Shown: in pieces, positions 1 to 4,696 of the stretch
How positions within the stretch are numbered: position 1 is the stretch's first letter
Layout: every line of letters begins with the position of its first letter
Notes under the pieces: generated by a model
Databases searched by the model: none
The model's input: only the letters and a program-made list of their open reading frames with translations
Told to the model about the DNA's origin: nothing
NCBI GenBank assembly: GCA_002401295.1
Contig: NVSR01000170.1
Span: forward strand, 1 to 5,734
Reading direction: 5' to 3'
DNA from: SAR324 cluster bacterium
Lineage (GTDB): Bacteria > SAR324 > XYD2-FULL-50-16
Length of the DNA stretch: 5,734 nt
Made by a program: the position numbers and the translations under genes

Positions 1-187
1 AAAACGCAAGGGAAAACTTTACAGTATCCCCGGCAATGTACCCAGCTTGTTTGATTTGCCTCAAGGTTGTACTTTCTGGCCTCGCTGCCCCCATGCCCAG
101 GATATTTGCAAGCAGCAGGTACCTCAGTTCAAAGAATGCCAACCAGGTCATAAAGTCGCATGTTTCAAAGCAGAGGGGGTTATCTGA
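1..187 (+). CDS. dppD: Dipeptide ABC transporter ATPase DppD, C-terminal end (partial)
   Basis: Only the last 61 codons are present. The reading frame begins at base 2, enters from the left edge and stops with TGA at 185-187. The fragment is the C-terminal oligopeptide/dipeptide transporter extension (oligo_HPY type) that follows the nucleotide-binding domain in DppD/OppD proteins. It reads LPQGCTFWPRCPHAQ, followed by further cysteines. Visible residues Cys23, Cys29, Cys36 and Cys54 give the spacing C-x5-C-x6-C-x17-C, and there is an extra Cys46. The same spacing occurs at the end of the next gene. In some OppD/DppD proteins this cysteine set binds a [4Fe-4S] cluster; applying that here is inference. 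The Walker and signature motifs lie outside the window. The stop codon overlaps the start of dppF (TGATG), so the two ATPases are co-transcribed and probably translationally coupled. DppD rather than OppD is inferred from the dppF and dppA partners. Confidence 0.88.
   Translation, partial: KRKGKLYSIPGNVPSLFDLPQGCTFWPRCPHAQDICKQQVPQFKECQPGHKVACFKAEGVI
173..179 (+). promoter_or_regulatory. Ribosome binding site deciding the dppF start
   Basis: The purine run GAGGGGG lies inside the last codons of dppD, 7 nt before the ATG at 187. This favours ATG 187 over the in-frame ATG at 160, which has no comparable Shine-Dalgarno sequence. A start at 187 also makes the protein begin MEKPILEIKNLKKHY, the normal beginning of this ATPase family. 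Confidence 0.75.
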
Positions 188-1158
188 TGGAAAAACCAAT
201 ACTAGAAATCAAAAACCTGAAAAAGCATTATGCCATCGCCAAGGGACTTTTTCAGAAGCCTGATGTTCTAAAGGCTAACAACGATCTCTCCTTTGAAGTC
301 TTTAAAGGAGAAACCTTCGCCATTGTGGGGGAATCAGGTTGTGGGAAATCAACTATCGCTAAGATGCTGCTGAAAATCGAAGGCATCACGGGAGGTCAGA
401 TTCTCTTTGAAGGCAAGGATATCACCAAACTTTCAAAGTCTGAGATGGTTCAGTATCGTAAGGATGTCCAGATTATTTTTCAGGATCCCTATTCTTCACT
501 GAATCCACGCTGGAAGGTGGGCAAAATTATTGGGGAGCCTCTCCGTTTGAACACGGACCTCTCCAAACAAGAGATCGAGAAAAAAGTGCGGACCCTCATG
601 GATAAAGTGGGCTTGCTAGAGGAACATTTCGATCGTTTTCCCCATCAGTTTTCTGGTGGACAGAGACAGCGCATCGGCATTGCCCGTGCCTTGGCTTTAA
701 GTCCCAAGGTGATTGTCTGTGATGAGCCCGTGAGTGCCCTGGATGTTTCCATCCAGTCCCAGGTATTGAACCTGCTGATGGACCTACAGAAGGAGTTTCA
801 GTTCACCTATATTTTTATTTCCCATGATTTAGGCGTGGTGGAGCACATCTCCGACCGAATCATGGTGATGTATCTGGGCAAGTGTGTGGAAATCGCCACA
901 GTGGAGCAGTTGATGGGTAATCCACTGCATCCTTACACAAAGGCCTTGTTATCTGCCATTCCAGACATTGATCCGGACAAGCGCAAAGAAAAAGTTCTAC
1001 TGCAAGGGGAACTGGTCACTCCGATCAACCCTCCTCCGGGATGTCTTTTCCGCACGCGCTGCCCTCATGCCCAAGAGGACTGTAAGAAGATTTCCATGGA
1101 CCTGGAAGAAGCCAATAATGGACATTATTCTGCTTGCCCCTTTTTCCTGAAGGATTAA
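187..1158 (+). CDS. dppF: Dipeptide ABC transporter ATP-binding protein DppF
   Basis: This gene encodes a 323-residue cytoplasmic ATPase subunit. With DppD it would hydrolyse ATP to drive dipeptide import through the DppB/DppC permease, which is not in the window. All nucleotide-binding motifs are intact: Walker A GESGCGKST at residues 48-56, Q-loop Gln99 in IIFQDPYSSLNPR, signature FSGGQRQR at 155-162, Walker B VIVCDEP at 175-181 with catalytic Glu180, D-loop SALD at 183-186 and switch His213. The C-terminal extension has NPLHPYTKALLSAIP at 245-259, then Cys286, Cys292, Cys299 and Cys317, spaced C-x5-C-x6-C-x17-C as in DppD. Length is normal for the family. The start at 187 overlaps the dppD stop, so the gene is the distal member of a coupled pair. 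A hairpin terminator follows. OppF is the main alternative name; the nearby DppA-type binding protein favours DppF. A 49-bp degenerate copy of bases 356-404 lies upstream of dppA. Confidence 0.93.
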   Translation: MEKPILEIKNLKKHYAIAKGLFQKPDVLKANNDLSFEVFKGETFAIVGESGCGKSTIAKMLLKIEGITGGQILFEGKDITKLSKSEMVQYRKDVQIIFQDPYSSLNPRWKVGKIIGEPLRLNTDLSKQEIEKKVRTLMDKVGLLEEHFDRFPHQFSGGQRQRIGIARALALSPKVIVCDEPVSALDVSIQSQVLNLLMDLQKEFQFTYIFISHDLGVVEHISDRIMVMYLGKCVEIATVEQLMGNPLHPYTKALLSAIPDIDPDKRKEKVLLQGELVTPINPPPGCLFRTRCPHAQEDCKKISMDLEEANNGHYSACPFFLKD

Positions 1159-1170
1159 GGATCCCTCTAT

Positions 1171-1208
1171 TGAAACGCCCGCTGTATTCTCTAAGCGGGC
1201 CTATTTCA
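1171..1208. terminator. Hairpin terminator between convergent dppF and M24 peptidase genes
   Basis: A perfect 7-bp GC-rich stem, GCCCGCT (1177-1183) with AGCGGGC (1194-1200), encloses a 10-nt loop. An outer TGAAA (1171-1175) and TTTCA (1204-1208) can extend the stem across a small internal loop. It sits 12 bp after the dppF stop and 15 bp beyond the end of the inverted peptidase gene, where a shared terminator is expected. The T-run is short on either strand, so efficiency is uncertain. Confidence 0.65.
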
Positions 1209-1223
1209 AGACGGGGACTTCCC

Positions 1224-2450
1224 TTATGTTAAACCGAAAGGGTTATCAATAGAATGAATCGGTTCAGTGAACCATTGAGGGCCTTTTTCCGTCATATAAA
1301 AATGATCTTCATGACGAACGCCAAATTCACCTGGAATACAGATCATGGGTTCGTTACTAAAGCACATTCCTACCTCTAAAGCGGTTTTATCACCACCGAC
1401 CAGATAAGGCCATTCATGGATATCAAGTCCAATACCGTGACCTGTACGATGGGGTAATCCCGGAATTTGATAACCAGGGCCATAACCATTAGATTCCAAT
1501 GAACGCCTTGCAGCTTGATCCACCTGCTCACAAGCTGTTGCTAACTGAGCCGCTTCGAATGCCGCGAGTTGGGCCGACTTTTCGTGACTCCAAACTTCCC
1601 GTTGACGCTCATTAGCTTCACCAAACACATAGGTGCGAGTGATATCCGAAATATAAGCATGCAATTGGCACCCTGTATCAATCAACACCATGTCATTGGG
1701 CTGCAAAATTTGAGGATTTTTAACCCCATGAGGGTATGCTGTTGCCTCACCGAACAATACGATGCAGAAATAAGAACCTGAAGCCCCCACCTTTTTATGA
1801 GCTTGTTCAATAAACGCTTCAACTTCAAGCGTGCTGATGCCTTCATGCAGCATACTGGCAGTCGCTTGATGAACAGCCAATGTCATATTCATTGCTTGTT
1901 GCATCAAGGCGATTTCATGGTCTGATTTTCTTGCTCGACAAAAAGCAGTGACCTCCTTGGCATTGATTAATTCATATCCACTGGCTAATTGACGAATACC
2001 ATCGAAAATAAAGAAGGCAGCGCTTTCACAGATACCGATTCGAGGAGAATTATCGTTATTTGCGGCTATTCCCATTCGATTTAATGTGGCCACAAATAAT
2101 TGATAAGGGCTTTCATGCTCCTGCCAACCATTCACCTTACCTTCAATCACCATATACTCACGCAATGTACTTTCTTCGAAGGCAGGAGCGATATATTCCA
2201 CTGAACCTTTGGCAGGAATGATTGCTCCTACCATACGTTCACTAGCATACCATGGAGTACCGGTAAAATAGGTCAAATTAGTACCCGCATTGACATAAAT
2301 AGCGGCAATACCTTGTTGCTGCATATAGGCTTGGGCTTTGGAAATACGTTCTAAATACTCTTCCTTTGATATTTCCTTGGCACTCTGGGTCATATTGCTC
2401 AAGGTTGCGAGTGCCTCTTCAGGTGATTTGCCGCCAATACCGATTGTCAT
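1224..2450 (-). CDS. M24 family metallopeptidase (Xaa-Pro peptidase type)
   Basis: This gene encodes a 408-residue cytosolic protein with no signal peptide, fitting the creatinase/aminopeptidase P (pita-bread) fold. An N-terminal creatinase-like domain (about 30-165) includes NAGTNLTYFTGTPW. The C-terminal catalytic domain (about 175-390) keeps all five dinuclear metal ligands: Asp258 (VLIDTG), Asp269 (ISDITRTY), His338 (GHGIGLDIHEWP), Glu367 (SNEP) and Glu381 (RHEDHF). His241 (PHG) and His345 sit where the family has its substrate-binding histidines. Family knowledge points to cleavage of Xaa-Pro bonds in short peptides. Dipeptidase versus aminopeptidase activity cannot be read from the sequence, so no pepP or pepQ symbol is given. 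The GAGGAG at 2457-2462, 6 nt before the ATG, supports the start. The gene lies between dppF and dppA on the opposite strand, suggesting a link with imported peptides. DMSP lyase DddP shares this fold but is less likely, since the protein reads as an ordinary peptidase of the family. Confidence 0.87.
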   Translation of the reverse strand: MTIGIGGKSPEEALATLSNMTQSAKEISKEEYLERISKAQAYMQQQGIAAIYVNAGTNLTYFTGTPWYASERMVGAIIPAKGSVEYIAPAFEESTLREYMVIEGKVNGWQEHESPYQLFVATLNRMGIAANNDNSPRIGICESAAFFIFDGIRQLASGYELINAKEVTAFCRARKSDHEIALMQQAMNMTLAVHQATASMLHEGISTLEVEAFIEQAHKKVGASGSYFCIVLFGEATAYPHGVKNPQILQPNDMVLIDTGCQLHAYISDITRTYVFGEANERQREVWSHEKSAQLAAFEAAQLATACEQVDQAARRSLESNGYGPGYQIPGLPHRTGHGIGLDIHEWPYLVGGDKTALEVGMCFSNEPMICIPGEFGVRHEDHFYMTEKGPQWFTEPIHSIDNPFGLT

Positions 2451-2533
2451 ATATTTCTCCTCATGTCTTTAGGGGTTCTGGCTCAAAACCTCCCTTTAAG
2501 CCCATACATTATCTAGTTTTTCAGGTGATACTG

Positions 2534-2562
2534 ATTATGTTTTAACTTTTCTATTAATTGAA
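2534..2562 (-). promoter_or_regulatory. Candidate promoter of the M24 peptidase gene
   Basis: Read on the minus strand, TTCAAT (2562-2557) and CATAAT (2539-2534) are separated by 17 bp. The -10 matches the sigma-70 consensus in 5 of 6 positions, the -35 in only 3 of 6. GATAAT at 2513-2508 is an alternative -10 without a -35 partner. This is a weak prediction in an AT-rich stretch. Confidence 0.25.
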
Positions 2563-2583
2563 TGGAAAAGACAACTTAAAAGT

Positions 2584-2600
2584 GTACTACTTTGTAGTAC
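2584..2600. promoter_or_regulatory. Perfect dyad GTACTAC-TTT-GTAGTAC, candidate operator
   Basis: Two perfect 7-bp inverted arms with a 3-bp spacer form a 17-bp symmetrical site, typical in size for a dimeric helix-turn-helix regulator. It lies about 20 bp upstream of the candidate -35 of the peptidase gene. The outer GTACTA...TAGTAC resembles the E. coli TrpR operator palindrome, but the inner bases and spacing differ, so I do not assign it to TrpR. The regulator is unknown. Confidence 0.45.
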
Positions 2601-2642
2601 TTAATATTTTTCATTCCTGTGAGTTTGAAGCAACCTCTTTGT

Positions 2643-2698
2643 AGCTGTCGCCAAGATGCTTCTGAAAATCGAAGGCATCTCGGAAAGTCAGATTTTAT
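2643..2698 (+). pseudogene. Decayed internal fragment of a dppF-like ATPase gene
   Basis: Bases 2648-2696 align without gaps to dppF bases 356-404, with 43 of 49 identical by hand count. Weaker similarity extends a few bases left. In the matching frame from 2647 the fragment reads VAKMLLKIEGISESQIL, against IAKMLLKIEGITGGQIL at DppF residues 57-73, just after Walker A. There is no start codon, no Walker A and no continuation: the sequence passes into T-rich DNA that does not match dppF. Three of the nucleotide differences are coding-neutral and others change residues (Ile to Val, Thr to Ser, Gly to Glu, Gly to Ser). The simplest reading is a relic of a duplicated or rearranged dppF-type gene. 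A functional regulatory role cannot be excluded. Confidence 0.7.
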
Positions 2699-2737
2699 CC
2701 TTTTTTTACTTTTTTTCGCCTAGGATCTTGCGCATTC

Positions 2738-2764
2738 TGATCAAAATGGAATAAGTTTTGATCA
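2738..2764. promoter_or_regulatory. Perfect 9-bp inverted repeat upstream of dppA, candidate operator
   Basis: TGATCAAAA (2738-2746) is mirrored exactly by TTTTGATCA (2756-2764), with a 9-bp spacer. Each arm contains the palindrome TGATCA, and the right arm lies in the 10-bp palindrome TTTGATCAAA (2757-2766). Arm centres are 18 bp apart, so two dimer sites or one extended dyad are possible. It abuts the promoter-like TACAAT at 2768, where a repressor or activator of dppA would bind. It is not a standard FNR or CRP box, and the regulator is unknown. Confidence 0.45.
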
Positions 2765-2789
2765 AAGTACAATATACATTAGATCTAAT
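2758..2789 (+). promoter_or_regulatory. Candidate dppA promoter elements
   Basis: TACAAT (2768-2773) and TCTAAT (2784-2789) each match the -10 consensus in 5 of 6 positions. TTGATC (2758-2763) is the only -35-like hexamer nearby, but its spacing is 4 bp to the first and 20 bp to the second, so no normal sigma-70 pair forms. dppA needs a promoter here because its upstream neighbour is transcribed away from it. The exact site is uncertain. Confidence 0.25.
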
Positions 2790-2820
2790 TAAAACTTTAG
2801 GGAAATGAGGTGAAATTGGC

Positions 2821-2845
2821 TTCTTCGTAGGTTTTTATCGAAGAA
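2821..2845 (+). promoter_or_regulatory. Hairpin in the dppA leader
   Basis: TTCTTCG (2821-2827) pairs perfectly with CGAAGAA (2839-2845) around an 11-nt loop, ending 26 bp before the dppA RBS. No T-run follows, so it is not an intrinsic terminator. It could affect mRNA stability or ribosome access, but the stem is short and may be chance. Confidence 0.3.
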
Positions 2846-2881
2846 TACTATTTAATTTCAGTTCCATGATCAGGAAACTAT

Positions 2882-4603
2882 ATGAGACGAATTTTATTAT
2901 TCCCCCTAATATTGGTGATGCTGCTGAGCTCTGCCCTCGCTGAAGCCCAATCAGTTGAAGATCAACCTACGGAAGCTCTATCTACGGAAGCTTTGTCTAC
3001 TGAAGCTCTATCTACGGAAGCTTTGTCTACTGAAGTTCTGTTTACTGAAGCCCAATTTGTCGAACCTCAATATGGTGGGACACTTATTTTTGGGAAAAGC
3101 GGTGATGCCTCTACCCTTGATCCTGCCCTAGTGACAGATGTTGAGACTTTTAAGGCCACTACTCAAGTTTATGACAATTTGGTTCAGTTTAAATATGGCA
3201 CGACTGTGATTGAGCCAGCTCTGGCTGAACGATGGGAAGTCAGTCAAGATGGTCTGGAGTACACTTTTTACCTGCGAAGAGGAGTTGAATTCGCTAAAAC
3301 CAGCTATTTTACAAGAGACGCAACTTTCACCGCTGATGACGTTATCTTCTCTTTCATGCGACAGAAAGATCCTAAACACCCTTTTTATACAGTAGGTGGT
3401 GGAACTTGGGAGTATTGGGATCGAATGGGCATGTCCTATATTGTAAAGGACATTGTAAAGCTTGGTGATTACAGGGTAAAGTTTATCCTGAATAAGCCGG
3501 AAGCTCAATTCCTTGCCAATCTCGCGATGGATTTTGCTGCGATTCTGAGCAAAGATTACGCTGATGGTTTGGCTCTGGATGGTCAGCAGGAAGAGCTGAC
3601 TCAAAAGCCTGTCGGAACGGGTCCCTTCGTTTTTGTTCAGTGGGTTAAAAATGAGCACATGGTCTTCAAAGCAAATATAAATCACTGGAACGGTCGTCCC
3701 TACATCAATACGTTGATCATGAGGGTCATCACTAATAGTTTTGAACGTACTTCCGAATTGGAAAGAGGCCGGATCCATATGATGGATTCCCCCGACGCTT
3801 CTGATCTTGCGTACCTCCGCAACGACCCGCAATTAAAAATTATTGAGCAGGTAGGATTGAATGTTGGATATCTGGCTTTTAACATGGAAAAGGAGCCTTT
3901 CGATAATCTAACTGTTCGAAAAGCTATTGCGCTAGCCATTGACAGGAAAACACTGGTAGAGGCTGTTTATGGTGAAATGGGAAGGGTCGCGAAAAATCCA
4001 TTACCTCCGATGATGTGGTCCTATAATGATGACATTCAAGATCATGAATTCAATCAGGAAAAGGCCAAAGAGCTATTGCTTGAAGCAGGTTATCCTGATG
4101 GATTCACCGCTGATTTATGGGCTATGCCTGTAGCCCGCTCTTATAATCCCAATGCAAGAAAAGTCGCGGAAATGATGCAGGCTGACTTGGCAAAAATAGG
4201 CATCACTATCAATATAGTGTCTCATGACTGGGTAACCTATTTAATGAAAAGCAAAATGGGGGAGCATGAAATGCTGCTCTTGGGGCAGACTAGTGATAAT
4301 GGTGATCCCAACAACTTTCTCTACCCTTTGCTGAACTCTAGTAAGGCGGAAAAACCTGCCTCAAACCGGGCTTTTTATCGGAACTATATTTTCGACGCTT
4401 TGATTGGAACGGCGAAAGTCAGTAGTAATACGGATGAAAGAACAGCGCTTTATCGCTATGGGCAAACTCTTTTCCAGAAAGAAATTCCCTGGCTTCCCAT
4501 CGCTCACTCTATGGTATTCGAACCGATGTTAAAGCAGGTCAATGGATTCAAATTGGATCCTCTTGGAAAACGACGGTTTAAGGACGTTTGGTTATCCAGG
4601 TAG
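2882..4603 (+). CDS. dppA: Periplasmic dipeptide-binding protein DppA
   Basis: This gene encodes 573 residues of a family 5 extracellular solute-binding protein, the periplasmic receptor that delivers dipeptides to the Dpp permease. Residues 1-20 form a Sec signal peptide (MRRILLFPLILVMLLSSALA) with likely cleavage near ALA-EA and no lipobox cysteine. Residues 21-64 are an acidic pentapeptide repeat, and the binding domain starts at YGGTLIF. Several stretches match what I recall of E. coli DppA: AMDFAAILSKDYAD (215-228), VGTGPF (244-249), GLNVGYLAFN (325-334), LWAMPVARSYNPNAR (412-426), SDNGDPNNF (471-479) and AHSMVFEP (541-548). Asp472 falls in the segment whose aspartate contacts the peptide amino group in E. 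coli. The protein has no cysteine, although E. coli DppA has disulfides. AGGA (2872-2875) lies 6 nt before the ATG. The gene stands alone between a divergent peptidase and a terminator. Length slightly exceeds the family norm because of the repeat. Substrate could extend to other short peptides or haem, as in some DppA proteins. Confidence 0.93.
   Translation: MRRILLFPLILVMLLSSALAEAQSVEDQPTEALSTEALSTEALSTEALSTEVLFTEAQFVEPQYGGTLIFGKSGDASTLDPALVTDVETFKATTQVYDNLVQFKYGTTVIEPALAERWEVSQDGLEYTFYLRRGVEFAKTSYFTRDATFTADDVIFSFMRQKDPKHPFYTVGGGTWEYWDRMGMSYIVKDIVKLGDYRVKFILNKPEAQFLANLAMDFAAILSKDYADGLALDGQQEELTQKPVGTGPFVFVQWVKNEHMVFKANINHWNGRPYINTLIMRVITNSFERTSELERGRIHMMDSPDASDLAYLRNDPQLKIIEQVGLNVGYLAFNMEKEPFDNLTVRKAIALAIDRKTLVEAVYGEMGRVAKNPLPPMMWSYNDDIQDHEFNQEKAKELLLEAGYPDGFTADLWAMPVARSYNPNARKVAEMMQADLAKIGITINIVSHDWVTYLMKSKMGEHEMLLLGQTSDNGDPNNFLYPLLNSSKAEKPASNRAFYRNYIFDALIGTAKVSSNTDERTALYRYGQTLFQKEIPWLPIAHSMVFEPMLKQVNGFKLDPLGKRRFKDVWLSR
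2939..3073 (+). repeat. 15-bp (30-bp higher-order) in-frame tandem repeat in dppA
   Basis: Nine consecutive pentapeptides (residues 20-64) share a glutamate at position 2: AEAQS, VEDQP, TEALS four times, TEVLF, TEAQF, VEPQY. At DNA level bases 2969-2998 and 2999-3028 are 30-bp copies differing at one base, each made of two alternating 15-bp variants (leucine codon CTA, then TTG). Flanking units are more diverged. This indicates an old 15-bp period with a recent duplication of a 30-bp block. Any slippage would keep the reading frame and only change the length of the linker after the signal peptide. Confidence 0.9.
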
Positions 4604-4622
4604 TATACTGAAAAAACTATTC

Positions 4623-4656
4623 TCAGATGGCCTTGGGGATTCTCAGGGCCATCTGA
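4623..4656. terminator. Strong hairpin terminator between convergent dppA and fadH
   Basis: TCAGATGGCC (4623-4632) pairs perfectly with GGCCATCTGA (4647-4656). The stem can continue inward through five more pairs, two of them G-T, to a 4-nt GATT loop, giving about 15 bp in all. An A6 run at 4611-4616 becomes a U-run downstream of the hairpin for minus-strand transcripts of fadH. The plus-strand side has only a short T-poor tail. It lies 19 bp after the dppA stop and 40 bp beyond the fadH stop, so it probably serves both genes. Confidence 0.8.
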
Positions 4657-4696
4657 TCATTCTATAGAGATGAGACAAGGAAGCCCTATCTTCAGC

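Larger units (their letters stand above)
2451..2881. other. AT-rich divergent intergenic region between M24 peptidase and dppA
   Basis: This is 431 bp without a credible gene on either strand. From left to right it holds the peptidase RBS (2457-2462), an imperfect hairpin in that gene's leader (2474-2490, six of seven arm positions paired), a candidate leftward promoter, a 17-bp dyad (2584-2600), a decayed piece of dppF (about 2643-2698), two T7 runs (2701-2707 and 2710-2716), a second dyad (2738-2764), promoter-like sequence, a leader hairpin (2821-2845) and the dppA ribosome binding site AGGA (2872-2875). It must carry the promoters of both divergent genes, but neither has a consensus -35/-10 pair. 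That would fit regulator-dependent transcription. Confidence 0.7.

Noticed and set aside
160..186. Upstream ATG (160) as the dppF start
   Set aside because: It would add nine residues unlike the family N-terminus and lacks a Shine-Dalgarno sequence, whereas ATG 187 has GAGGGGG at good spacing and overlaps the dppD stop.
36..263. 75-codon plus-strand frame across the dppD/dppF junction
   Set aside because: It lies out of frame with both recognised ATPase genes and has no recognisable protein features.
1224..2450. M24 protein as a DMSP lyase (DddP) rather than a peptidase
   Set aside because: DddP shares the pita-bread fold, but here the five standard M24 metal ligands and the overall sequence read as an Xaa-Pro peptidase, and the peptide-transport context agrees.
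2701..2716. T7-AC-T7 tract as an intrinsic terminator
   Set aside because: No GC-rich stem directly precedes it and no convincing transcript enters from the left, since the neighbouring gene is transcribed away.
2805..2813. ATG at 2805 as an upstream start codon
   Set aside because: It is followed by AGG and then TGA, giving a two-codon frame with nothing to support function.
3128..3832. 234-codon open frame on the minus strand inside dppA
   Set aside because: It is antisense to a strongly recognisable DppA coding sequence, shows no family motif, and has no plausible start context; it is a shadow frame.
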